Assembly: GCA_023446735.1 (NCBI GenBank)
Contig: JAEXPQ010000036.1
Span: 1 to 20,698, forward strand
Reading direction: 5' to 3'
Length of the DNA: 20,698 nucleotides
From: Verrucomicrobiota bacterium
Lineage (GTDB): Bacteria > Verrucomicrobiota > Verrucomicrobiia > Opitutales > Opitutaceae
The position numbers and the translations under genes are program-made. Each line of letters begins with the position of its first letter. The first letter of the stretch is position 1. Below the pieces are notes generated by a model. That model was given only the letters and a program-made list of their open reading frames with translations, was not told the origin of the DNA and searched no databases. This document shows positions 14,670-20,698 of the stretch, one piece after another.

Positions 14670-15143
14670 ATGAGAAACTTCTACGTCGGTGTGCTGGTTA
14701 TCTGCGTAGCCGTGGGGGCGGGCTCGGCCTGGGGGGCAGGGCCGGCCGCGGCGAAAGACGCGGAGATCGAGCAACAGATCAGGACTCTGGAAGACGAGGA
14801 GGTGCAGGCCATCCTCGCCCACGACATCAGGAGGCTGGAGCGGCTTTGGGACAAGGCCTACATCGTCCACAATCCCGAAGGTCGGATTGTGCCAGCAGGG
14901 GCGAGCATCACGGATCGCCCCGTGTTCCAGAACCCGCGTGCCGCCTTCGTCAGGGAGGTCGAGAGCATCGTCATCAATGGCGACGTGGCCTTCTCGATGG
15001 GGAGCGAGACCGTGACCCCGACGCTGGAGGGACCGAAGGCCGGACAGGTGATCCGGAGACGCTATACCAATGTGTGGCTGCGGAAGGACGGTGCGTGGAA
15101 GTTGTCGGCGCGACACGCCAACATAGTTTGCGGTACAGACTAG
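14670..15143 (+). CDS. Exported NTF2-like / DUF4440 (SnoaL-like) protein
   Basis: This 157-residue protein has a Sec signal peptide (MRNFYVGVLVICVAVGAGSA, cleavage near WGA). The mature part begins with helix AEIEQQIRTLEDEEVQAILA and continues DIRRLERLWDKAYIVHNPEG, the usual opening of a DUF4440/NTF2-like fold. It has strands VESIVINGDVAFSMGSETV, RRRYTNVWLRKDGAWKL and SARHANIV. This cone-shaped fold binds small molecules or acts as a simple enzyme or immunity-type protein; the ligand is unknown. The ATG at 14670 places the signal sequence at the N-terminus. The gene is monocistronic and converges with the membrane protein gene at 15221, with a hairpin between them. Confidence 0.82.
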   Translation: MRNFYVGVLVICVAVGAGSAWGAGPAAAKDAEIEQQIRTLEDEEVQAILAHDIRRLERLWDKAYIVHNPEGRIVPAGASITDRPVFQNPRAAFVREVESIVINGDVAFSMGSETVTPTLEGPKAGQVIRRRYTNVWLRKDGAWKLSARHANIVCGTD

Positions 15144-15155
15144 CGCGAAGCCGGG

Positions 15156-15196
15156 CCGGTGTGCTCCCCCACGGAGAACGACAAACTGCACACCGG
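15156..15196. terminator. Stem-loop between convergent genes
   Basis: The arms ccggtgtgc (15156-15164) and gcacaccgg (15188-15196) are perfectly complementary over 9 bases, with a 23-base loop. The element lies 13 bases after the NTF2-like stop and 25 bases from the stop of the opposing membrane protein gene. The position suits a shared terminator, but there is no T run on either strand. Confidence 0.4.
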
Positions 15197-15220
15197 TATC
15201 AACTGTCGGAAAACGTCATC

Positions 15221-16183
15221 CTAATTGGCAGCCCGGTTGAGACTATCCTGCCTGAAGGCGCACTGGGCACCCTGGTGCCCGCCCAGACCCGCCGCGAAAG
15301 CGCCCATGGCAAACGCCACAAAGGCGCCCAGCGAGAAGATGGCCAGCGCCTTGGCCGCCTTATCGGCGGCTTCCCGCGCCTTGATCTCGGCCTCGTTCTG
15401 GGCCGCGGCCAGATCGGCCTTCAATGATTCGTAGGCCGTGGTCCAGTCCGTGACTGTCTTGTCTGCGTCGGCTTCGTTCATGCCGGCGGAAGCCACCAAG
15501 GCTTTCACCACGGCGGCGCGATTGTCGGCCGCATTGGCTTGTTGGGCCGGACTGAAGAGACGCGCGACGGCCATGCCGATTTCGCGTTCGGCGCGGACAG
15601 CGTCACCCTTGGCCGGATCCGCGGGTCGATTGGCCAGCGCCTCCTTTGTGAAGCTGGCGAGGGTGTCGCTCGATTGCTTGAGCGCGTCCTTGGCCTGGTC
15701 GGCCGCGGTGCCGGCCAGTGCAGCGGCGGGCTTGCCCGCCATCGAAAGGCCACCCCCGACGACCTTGGACAAATCCCCCATCGCCCAGCCCGCACCGGCT
15801 GAAACGAAGAGCACGCCGGCGACCGTGGCGGCGCACCAGACGCTGAAACCGTGCAGCCAACCGGTGGAACGAACACCCGCCGGAGTGAAGCGACCCGCGA
15901 CCCAACCACCAAACCAGAGGGAGAACACGGCGCTGATCCCTTGGACGATCAGGGCCCCCGCCCCGAGGTTGGCGATCGGATTGGCGTCGGTGAGCGGGCT
16001 ATAGATGGCGAACCCGAGGCCGGCGCCCAACAGCATGAACAACACTTGCATGGCCAGCGCGGCGCTCACGCCAGCGAAGATCGAGCCCCAGCAAACGGAG
16101 CGGTGCAGTTGCACTCGGTAGGTACTTTCAGCCGACAACCGTTCGGTCGCCGCGGGGGGAAAAGGAGCAGTCGTGGTAATCAT
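15221..16183 (-). CDS. Integral membrane protein of unknown function
   Basis: This is a 320-residue protein. Three hydrophobic segments lie in the first half: about 34-60 (SIFAGVSAALAMQVLFMLLG), 74-97 (GALIVQGISAVFSLWFGGWV) and 112-132 (SVWCAATVAGVLFVSAGAGW). A fourth lies near the C-terminus at about 284-305 (AIFSLGAFVAFAMGAFAAGL). Between them, about 145-280 is an Ala/Lys/Asp-rich, probably helical or coiled-coil region (KAREAADKAAKALA). The layout resembles uncharacterised inner-membrane proteins annotated as hypothetical; I know no function. The ATG at 16183 is used. It is the last gene of a minus-strand group with the DUF892 protein and a tiny membrane protein, which may point to a stress or envelope role. 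The grouping is inference. Confidence 0.7.
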   Translation of the reverse strand: MITTTAPFPPAATERLSAESTYRVQLHRSVCWGSIFAGVSAALAMQVLFMLLGAGLGFAIYSPLTDANPIANLGAGALIVQGISAVFSLWFGGWVAGRFTPAGVRSTGWLHGFSVWCAATVAGVLFVSAGAGWAMGDLSKVVGGGLSMAGKPAAALAGTAADQAKDALKQSSDTLASFTKEALANRPADPAKGDAVRAEREIGMAVARLFSPAQQANAADNRAAVVKALVASAGMNEADADKTVTDWTTAYESLKADLAAAQNEAEIKAREAADKAAKALAIFSLGAFVAFAMGAFAAGLGGHQGAQCAFRQDSLNRAAN

Positions 16184-16270
16184 AAAGAATAGTTTGGCAT
16201 GGGTTGGCGTGGGCGGCAGTCGCGGGACGGGCCAGCAACTGCCGCCTCAGGTTCGACCGAAACGGCGGAC

Positions 16271-16381
16271 CTATTTGCCGAAGGCTTTCGCTGCGATGAA
16301 GATCAAGACAGCGCCGCCGAGGCCGCCGCCCAGAAGAAGATACAGGATCGAATAGCCGACGGCAGCTATCGGGAGAAGCAT
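16271..16381 (-). CDS. Tiny single-span membrane protein
   Basis: ATG at 16381 gives 36 residues, MLLPIAAVGYSILYLLLGGG followed by a hydrophobic GAVLIFIAA stretch and a basic end AKAFGK. It is almost entirely one or two short membrane segments with a glycine hinge. A GTG at 16399 would add six residues. The frame extends to 16474, but that part overlaps the DUF892 gene and looks non-coding. The gene sits 34 bases after the DUF892 stop and 87 bases before the larger membrane protein. I recognise no family. Confidence 0.5.
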   Translation of the reverse strand: MLLPIAAVGYSILYLLLGGGLGGAVLIFIAAKAFGK

Positions 16382-16415
16382 GGTGGCAAGGGAAGACACG
16401 GTGCGGGTGGGTTCG

Positions 16416-16946
16416 TTATTTGTGGGCCAAGGCCGCTTCCTCGGTCTGCGCGCTGGCAGCGTGAGCAGCGGCATTCACGGTGGCGGAGATTTTGGTGAGC
16501 TTGTTGTTCGCCGCGGCCTCCTCCTTGATGGTCTCCCCCAGGAGCTTCACGATCTGCTTTTCCTCCAGGACCTCCGCGAAGGCCCAAGCCGTACCGTAGC
16601 CGGCCATTTCGTAGTGCTCCACCCGCTGGGCGGCACCGATGAGCGCCGCATCGCGCACCGTCTTCGGTCCATCCAAACCAATCGCTTCGGCTCCCTCCTC
16701 GAGCAGACCCAGCATCGCATGGCAGGGCTTACCCTTGGGCGGGAGACCGAGGATCTGCAGCGCTTCGGTGAGGCGGGCCACGTGGCCGCGGGTTTCCTCC
16801 AGGTGGGTCGCGAAACCGGCCTTCAGGTCAGGATCGGTCGCGGCCTTCACCATTTTCGGAAGCGCCTGGAGCAATTGATTCTCGGCGTGGAAAAGGTCTT
16901 TGAGTTCGTCGATGAGCAACGCGTGCAGTGATGGAATCTTGGACAT
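16416..16946 (-). CDS. DUF892 / YciE-YciF ferritin-like protein
   Basis: This 176-residue all-helical protein is of the YciF-like (DUF892) family, a branch of the ferritin-like superfamily often induced by stress. The opening LHALLIDELKDLFHAENQLL is characteristic. Candidate metal ligands fall in four helices: E14 and E22, E51 with H55 (HLEETRGHVARL), E110 with E113 (AQRVEHYEMAGYGTA), and E142/E143 (GETIKEEAAANNKL). This matches a di-iron four-helix bundle. Its enzymatic activity in this organism is not known. The tail after 155 is Ala-rich and disordered. The ATG at 16946 is preceded by an A-rich leader instead of a Shine-Dalgarno. It is the first gene of a minus-strand group with two membrane protein genes. 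Confidence 0.9.
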   Translation of the reverse strand: MSKIPSLHALLIDELKDLFHAENQLLQALPKMVKAATDPDLKAGFATHLEETRGHVARLTEALQILGLPPKGKPCHAMLGLLEEGAEAIGLDGPKTVRDAALIGAAQRVEHYEMAGYGTAWAFAEVLEEKQIVKLLGETIKEEAAANNKLTKISATVNAAAHAASAQTEEAALAHK

Positions 16947-16982
16947 TTTTCAGGATATTTTCTTGGTTATTGTGGACACTGA

Positions 16983-17004
16983 GCTGTGCGTGACGACGCA
17001 CAGC
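16983..17004. promoter_or_regulatory. Stem-loop upstream of the DUF892 gene
   Basis: The arms gctgtgcgt (16983-16991) and acgcacagc (16996-17004) are perfectly complementary around a 4-base loop. Flanking gtggac (16973-16978) and gtccac (17015-17020) can extend the pairing. It lies about 37 bases upstream of the DUF892 start codon, where an operator or 5' leader hairpin would act. No function is shown. The rest of 16947-17220 contains nothing else I recognise. Confidence 0.45.
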
Positions 17005-17220
17005 GGTAGCAGGCGTCCACGATACCTGAACGATTTCCTCCTGCGATGGGGTGTTAGCCTACTCTACCGCCCCCCCGTGATCAGGCTGGTGGCCTGGGGT
17101 ACTAGTGCGTGCTATTCAGAAAGAGTCAGAAGGGCCGATCCCAATACATCCGGCAGAACCGTCTCCAGCGATCCGTGACTCCTGACTAGACGCCGAGCCA
17201 AAGACGCTCATCAACATCTG

Positions 17221-17312
17221 ACGAGGCGCCCATTCGATCCCGCCGCCCCTACTGGATCACGAACGCCCCATCACCGGGCCGGGCGGACAGCCCTCCATCC
17301 CGCCCTCGCCAT
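17221..17312. repeat. Diverged A block
   Basis: The left edge is intact (aggcgcccattcgatcccgc, then cccctactggatcacgaacg and catcaccgggccgggc). The middle of A is missing, and the sequence jumps to a ccgccctcgccatccggcc end at about 17301-17319. Orientation is the same as all other copies. No B or C follows; the GNAT gene starts at 17340. Confidence 0.55.
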
Positions 17313-17339
17313 CCGGCCTGTCCCCCTGAATCGTCGGGA

Positions 17340-17816
17340 ATGTCTACCATGTCGTTACTGATCCAAGAGATTCCTGGGGCAGAGGCTCCGATGGCGTTGC
17401 TGCTGCTGGCCGATCCGTCGGAAGACAAAGTCCGGTCCTATCTTCATGGGTCCAAATGCTTCGTTGCTTCACGAGGTGCGGTTGTGGTCGGTGCCTGCGT
17501 GGTGCAGCCACGGGGTGCGGAATCCCATGAGCTGATGAGCATCGCCGTGCACCCCGCGCACCAGAAGGCCGGGAACGGCACGGCACTCTTGCGGTGGGTG
17601 ATCGACTTCTATCGCAGGCAAGGGGCGCGGCAACTGGAGGTGGGTACCGGCACGTTCGGCTACCAGCTCGCCTTCTACCAGCGGCATGGATTCCGGGCGA
17701 CAAGCATCGACCATGACTTCTTCGTCCGAAACTACCCTGAACCGATCTTCGAGGAAGGAATCCAGCTCTTCGACATGCTGCGCCTGACGCTGAGTTACCC
17801 GAGCGGTGTTGGCTGA
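17340..17816 (+). CDS. GNAT N-acetyltransferase (YvbK-like)
   Basis: This 158-residue GNAT acetyltransferase has a central strand and loop HELMSIAVHPAHQKAGNGTA that carries the acetyl-CoA pyrophosphate motif Q-K-A-G-N-G. It is followed by helix LLRWVIDFYRRQGARQLEVG and FGYQLAFYQRHGFRATSIDH. The end (DHDFFVRNYPEPIFEEGIQL, then DMLRLTLSY) is typical of the YvbK-type group. The substrate is unknown. ATG at 17340 is chosen; an ATG at 17349 would remove three residues. It stands alone, with repeat blocks on both sides, and is not close in sequence to the two GNATs at 13149-14077. Confidence 0.85.
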   Translation: MSTMSLLIQEIPGAEAPMALLLLADPSEDKVRSYLHGSKCFVASRGAVVVGACVVQPRGAESHELMSIAVHPAHQKAGNGTALLRWVIDFYRRQGARQLEVGTGTFGYQLAFYQRHGFRATSIDHDFFVRNYPEPIFEEGIQLFDMLRLTLSYPSGVG

Positions 17817-17875
17817 CCGGAACGGTAGGAGGCGCAAACGGACCACCGGAACGAAGCGCCGGGCCCCTTCCACTT

Positions 17876-18100
17876 CCGTGTTCCGTCCTCCGTCATCTGT
17901 CATCTGTCGTCCGCCCTCCTTTCCGTCATTCCATTCTGCCGTCCGCCCACCGTCGTCGGTCCTCTGCCTTCTGCCGAGGTCGTCCTTTCACTCTGCCACC
18001 CTGCCACCTGTCACTCCGCCCTCCGTTGTCCGTCCTCTGACATCTGTCGTCCGTCATCCTCTGTCGTCCGTCCTCCGCGCCTCTGCACCTTTGCGCGAGA
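17876..18100. repeat. C block without A or B
   Basis: Cgtcctccgtcatctgtc-type units run from 17876, and a diverged 55-bp core (ttcactctgccaccctgcca, then cctgtcactccgccctccg) lies near 17968-18025. The right end at 18075-18105 reads ccgcgcctctgcacctttgc, similar to the end of the C block near 6080. No A or B block precedes it, so C can occur alone. No gene is seen in 17817-18142. Confidence 0.6.
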
Positions 18101-18142
18101 ACTTGTCCGACCTTACCCGATCTGTTCTCCCGCCCGTTCCGC

Positions 18143-19057
18143 TCAATTCGCCGGCGGCTGGGGGATCTGGATGCGAATCCGGGTCCCCACCCCGAGCTCC
18201 GACGCGATCCAGAACCGCCCCCCGAATTGTTTGGTCAGGAGAAAGGCCTTCGTGAGCCCAAAGCCACCGCCCTTCGTGCGAACGTCGCCGACGTTGCTGG
18301 CGCGCTTGCCGTAGTGCATCACTGTCGCCAACTCAGCCTCGGGTATGCCGCGCCCGGTATCCTCGACGAGGATTCGGATCAAGGTGGTGTCGGCAAACAG
18401 CGCCACCGTGATGCGCCCTCCGGGGGGCGTGTATTTTCGGGCATTGGCAATGAGATCGCGGCATGAATCGCGGAGCCCGACGGGAATCATCACAGCGGAC
18501 CCGACGGCCGCCTCGAGCCGAAGGTCAACATAGTAGTCGCTGGGGTCCTTGCACGCCGGGTTGAAACACATGCGGAAGCGTCCGCGGCTGTTTCTCGCGA
18601 CGGCTTCAAGGAAATGGACGTAATCCGCCCGCAGCTCCTCCAAAGCCACTGGCTCCCAACCGCCCGGCGCGGCCGCCCGGGCGAGAAGCTCCCGAGCCCG
18701 GAGTCGGAGGATGGTGAAGATACTGCGAAGGTTGGCGAGGGATTCGTCCATCGCCGTGGAACGGGACTTGCGGGCAAACACGACCTGAGCCTCGACCTCC
18801 CCGAGGATAGTGCGCTCGTACCTCTCACAACGGGCTGCTTCCACGCATGCGCTCTCGGGTGTCTCCACGGCCTCCAGCATCCTTTCGCAAACCGCCAAGG
18901 AATCGCCCAACAGCCGACTGTCGTGCGCCAAGTCCTCGCCCAACAACGAGAGTTCACAACGTAGCACGTTGAGCACGTTGATCAGACCGTGCATCTCCAG
19001 CAGCGTCTGCTCGCCGGGACTCAACGGAGGGATCTCTGTGATCTCGATCTCATGCAT
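18143..19057 (-). CDS. Soluble sensor histidine kinase
   Basis: This 304-residue protein has no membrane segment. The C-terminal half is a HATPase_c domain with N box RDLIANARKYTPPGG (N205), G1 box VEDTGRGIP (D233), G2 box GGGFGLTKAF (263-271) and the closing GTRIRIQIP. The N-terminal half is helical. H23 in LLEMHGLINVLNVLRCELSL is the best candidate phospho-acceptor, in an H-G-x-x-N context rather than the usual H-E-x-R/K. A helix at about 105-130 may serve in dimerisation. The partner response regulator gene precedes it and overlaps by 8 bases (ATGCATGA), so both come from one transcript. The input signal is unknown; a cytoplasmic cue is likely because no transmembrane or PAS region is visible. 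Confidence 0.85.
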   Translation of the reverse strand: MHEIEITEIPPLSPGEQTLLEMHGLINVLNVLRCELSLLGEDLAHDSRLLGDSLAVCERMLEAVETPESACVEAARCERYERTILGEVEAQVVFARKSRSTAMDESLANLRSIFTILRLRARELLARAAAPGGWEPVALEELRADYVHFLEAVARNSRGRFRMCFNPACKDPSDYYVDLRLEAAVGSAVMIPVGLRDSCRDLIANARKYTPPGGRITVALFADTTLIRILVEDTGRGIPEAELATVMHYGKRASNVGDVRTKGGGFGLTKAFLLTKQFGGRFWIASELGVGTRIRIQIPQPPAN

Positions 19058-19562
19058 GGGGGGACAACGCGCGGAGACGGTTGGCCCCTAGGCTGGTAGA
19101 AGACCCGGCCTTTGCTGCCGATATCCCTCCGGTTATCGCATCATCTCGTCGCCAGGCATCGTTGATGGGCTGCGCGTCGGAGGTTCCGAACCCGTCGCGA
19201 ATGATCTCGGCGAGCATCGCGGTGATCTTCAGCCGCGAAGTGTCCTTGCGCACGAAAGAGAGAGCCCCGAAATCAAGCGCCTGCTCCACCGCCCGGCGCG
19301 TGGCAACGGAGGTAAGCATCACCACGCGAACGTCGGGATCCAGCCGCTGCAATTCGCTGAGTGCGTGGAGCCCGTCCATTTGCGGCATATTGATGTCCAT
19401 CAGCACGAGCGTGGGGCGGTGCTGGGCATAGAGCGCGACGGCTTCAATTCCGTTGCCCGCCTCAAAAAGGGTCGTCGCGCCGAGCTCCTCGAGGATCATC
19501 CCGAGGAACCTGCGGATGTGGGGTTCATCATCGACGATGAGGATATCGCTACGGTGGTTCAT
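19050..19562 (-). CDS. Response regulator, single receiver domain
   Basis: This 170-residue protein has one CheY-like receiver at residues about 6-125. It carries the acidic pair D11/D12 in ILIVDDEPHIRR, the phospho-acceptor D56 in LVLMDINMPQMDG, T84 in VVMLTSVATRR and K106 in SFVRKDTSR, so all catalytic residues are present. The last ~45 residues (DAQPINDAWRRDDAITGG and following) form no known output domain. It therefore probably acts by protein contact rather than DNA binding. The start at 19562 (MNHRSDILIVDD) is preferred; the frame is open to 19643, but the added residues are not receiver-like. It precedes and overlaps the histidine kinase gene by 8 bases, so the two form a two-component pair. 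Confidence 0.88.
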   Translation of the reverse strand: MNHRSDILIVDDEPHIRRFLGMILEELGATTLFEAGNGIEAVALYAQHRPTLVLMDINMPQMDGLHALSELQRLDPDVRVVMLTSVATRRAVEQALDFGALSFVRKDTSRLKITAMLAEIIRDGFGTSDAQPINDAWRRDDAITGGISAAKAGSSTSLGANRLRALSPHA

Positions 19563-19710
19563 GGATGTGGAGGGCTGGAAACGCGCACGGGTGGAGTCCG
19601 GCATCGCCGCCATCGGTCGTCGCCCCACTTGGCTTGAGACCAACTCGCGCCGCTCGAAAGAGGCACTGGGTATTACTCCCCGGGCCGGGAAACGGAGGAC
19701 AAGACCAAAG

Positions 19711-19800
19711 GCCGACGATTCGATCCCGCCGCCCCCTACTCGACAGCGAACGCTTCCATCACCTTGCCGGGCTTCTCCGGTTGAGCGCGATCGTGGCGAA
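19711..19800. repeat. A block near right end
   Basis: The block starts at 19718 with attcgatcccgccgcccc, runs through ctactcgacagcgaacgctt and ccttgccgggcttctccggt, and ends near gcgcgatcgtggcgaac. It is truncated before the ttccctcgccgg part and has no B or C. Orientation is the same as the other copies. 19801-20035 shows nothing I recognise. Confidence 0.6.
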
Positions 19801-20035
19801 CATCATGGTGCGGGTATCGTCTCGCGCCGAACGTCGTCAGCGCCCGCCCTCCGGACGAGTGTTGATCCGCGATTGCTCTTCTTCCGCCGTCGGTCCGGCG
19901 CGTTCACTGGGCGAGATGTTGCCGATGGTTTGGCGAAATTGCCGAACTCGCGATTCCCTTCCATCGTTTCGATCAGAGCGCCGCTCCGATGGCCGCAACG
20001 GAAAGGACCACTGTGGCGGCGCTCGGTTCTGGTAT

Positions 20036-20308
20036 CTAGCTTCCGGTCACGCGATAGGCTCCCTGCACGTTGATTGAGAAGGTTAGCGGGGGCGCTCGCG
20101 AGCGCTCCCCCATCACTCCGTAGATGTTGAGCGTGTTGGGGCACCAGCCGACCACCGAGTCGCCCTCGGCACTCATCGCAAGAAAGTAGTTGGTTCTATC
20201 CGTCAGCACTGGGTGGAGACTCGAGACCAAGTGTTCCGGTGGCCAGACGGCCCCATCCTCCGGACTCTGCAGGCCGGTCAGGGTCCAGCGTCCCGGCAGG
20301 CGAAGGGT
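20036..20308 (-). pseudogene. 3' fragment of an unrecognised gene
   Basis: A minus-strand frame reads LRLPGRWTLTGLQSPEDGAV, then LTDRTNYFLAMSAEGDSVVG and ends LTFSINVQGAYRVTGS before a stop at 20036. The two G-x-W/Y-x-[LV]-T-G strands (PGRWTLTG and QGAYRVTG) and the alternating hydrophobic pattern resemble the beta-sandwich end of a secreted enzyme. I cannot name a family. No start codon in a proper context lies upstream, and the frame runs into the IS4-type fragment, so I regard it as a truncated gene end. A GC-rich hairpin (gcgctcgcgagcgc, 20092-20105) lies inside it. Confidence 0.4.
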
Positions 20309-20412
20309 GCGCGCTCCGCCGTACCGTCGGCGAACTGAGCGAGCAGCCGTCCGAGCCGTTTGCCCAGACGGTCATCGGGGAACGGCCCAGACTCGATCTC
20401 ACGCTGGTACAT
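20290..20412 (-). pseudogene. IS4-type transposase N-terminal fragment
   Basis: The minus strand encodes FPDDRLGKRLGRLLAQFADG followed by TAERAPFACRD. This matches the N-terminal DNA-binding segment of IS4/Tn5-like transposases, which reads like F-x-D-x-R-L-G-x-R-L ... S-I-P-x-A-C-x-D-W. The match ends at ACRD, where W-A-x-T-K-A-A-Y-R-F would follow; three codons later there is a stop, and the fragment fuses to unrelated coding remains. Only about 40 residues survive, so it is inactive. The remaining sequence to 20631 has no recognisable transposase on either strand. Confidence 0.5.
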
Positions 20413-20631
20413 TAAGGCGCCATCGTGCGGATTGGTTACCGCACGGTCGCTTTGCTCCGGCTGGGAGTGCTCCATGGCCGATACTCTAGCGCACAGGGCA
20501 GCGCCGTCGGATTCTGGGCCCTTCCCATTACCACCGTGGCATCACTGAAGCCGCAGAATTGGGGGGAACTGAGTAAGCGTCCGACCGGCGGCCTCGTAGT
20601 CGAGTGAGCGGGCAGCTGGTAAGCTGTGGCG

Positions 20632-20698
20632 ATGACAACGATCACAGCGGAGGTGGTGAAGGCGGAGGGGAAACGCGCCCGGGACGGGCGGACGATCA
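20632..20698 (+). CDS. Possible start of a gene running off the window
   Basis: ATG at 20632 opens a frame MTTITAEVVKAEGKRARDGR that stays open to the window edge. The preceding bases include ggtaag 15-20 bases upstream but no convincing Shine-Dalgarno. With 22 codons visible the product cannot be identified, and the call could be a chance frame. Confidence 0.25.
   Translation, partial: MTTITAEVVKAEGKRARDGRTI

Noticed and set aside
14378..15427. 349-codon plus-strand frame over the NTF2-like gene
   Set aside because: It overlaps the NTF2-like gene, which has a signal peptide and a recognisable fold in its own frame.
12541..17025. 12-base match gcgtccacgata in the XRE operator and upstream of the DUF892 gene
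   Set aside because: Chance 12-base matches are expected in a window of this size, and the second site lacks the inverted repeat.

Overview
The window is high-GC bacterial DNA. It probably comes from a Verrucomicrobia member, and Opitutaceae is my best guess. The guess rests on a PEP-CTERM/lamin-tail secreted protein, the near absence of clear Shine-Dalgarno sequences, the many gene families without a symbol, and intergenic regions packed with degenerate word-like repeats. The taxonomy is inference; no rRNA or other marker is present.

Layout. 1-920 is the 3' end of clpB. 921-1381 is a gap with several hairpins and micro-repeats. 1382-3453 holds an SseB-like protein followed by a 408-residue protein with a PD-(D/E)XK-type nuclease signature. 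3473-4180 (minus) is a secreted protein of unknown function whose 3' end matters for the rest of the window. 4278-4460 is an IS3-type transposase scrap, followed by a PEP-CTERM protein (4522-5226). 5246-6100 is a gene-free repeat block, followed by a minus-strand toxin-antitoxin pair (6107-6624). A putative lipoprotein (6954-7712), an EamA transporter (8336-9229) and a TonB-dependent receptor (9858-11933) are each separated by repeat blocks. 12553-14077 is a tight three-gene operon: an XRE-cupin regulator and two GNAT acetyltransferases. 14670-15143 is an exported NTF2-like protein. 15221-16946 (minus) holds a DUF892/YciF-like protein, a tiny membrane protein and a larger membrane protein. 17340-17816 is another GNAT enzyme. 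18143-19562 (minus) is a response regulator and histidine kinase pair. The right end holds an IS4-type transposase scrap and the tail of another broken gene.

The most unusual content is between the genes. A block I call A occurs about nine more times in 5.2-19.8 kb, whole or in pieces and always in the same orientation. It is the reverse complement of the last ~37 codons of a gene like 3473-4180, and several copies keep that frame open to the stop codon. A is repeatedly followed on its right by block B (a tag rich in gtagcgagcatcgagtagcg) and block C (runs of cgtcctcc/ctgtcgtc with a 55-bp core). In two copies A is split at about the same point by block D. At 7760-8181 the B-C pair lies inside the coding frame of a decayed gene copy. 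This looks like a dispersed, composite, gene-tail-derived repeat family that I do not recognise as a described element.

Most genes are single units or short operons with 4-8 bp overlaps: antitoxin-toxin, XRE-GNAT-GNAT, and response regulator-kinase. There are no tRNA or rRNA genes, no CRISPR array and no intact insertion sequence.
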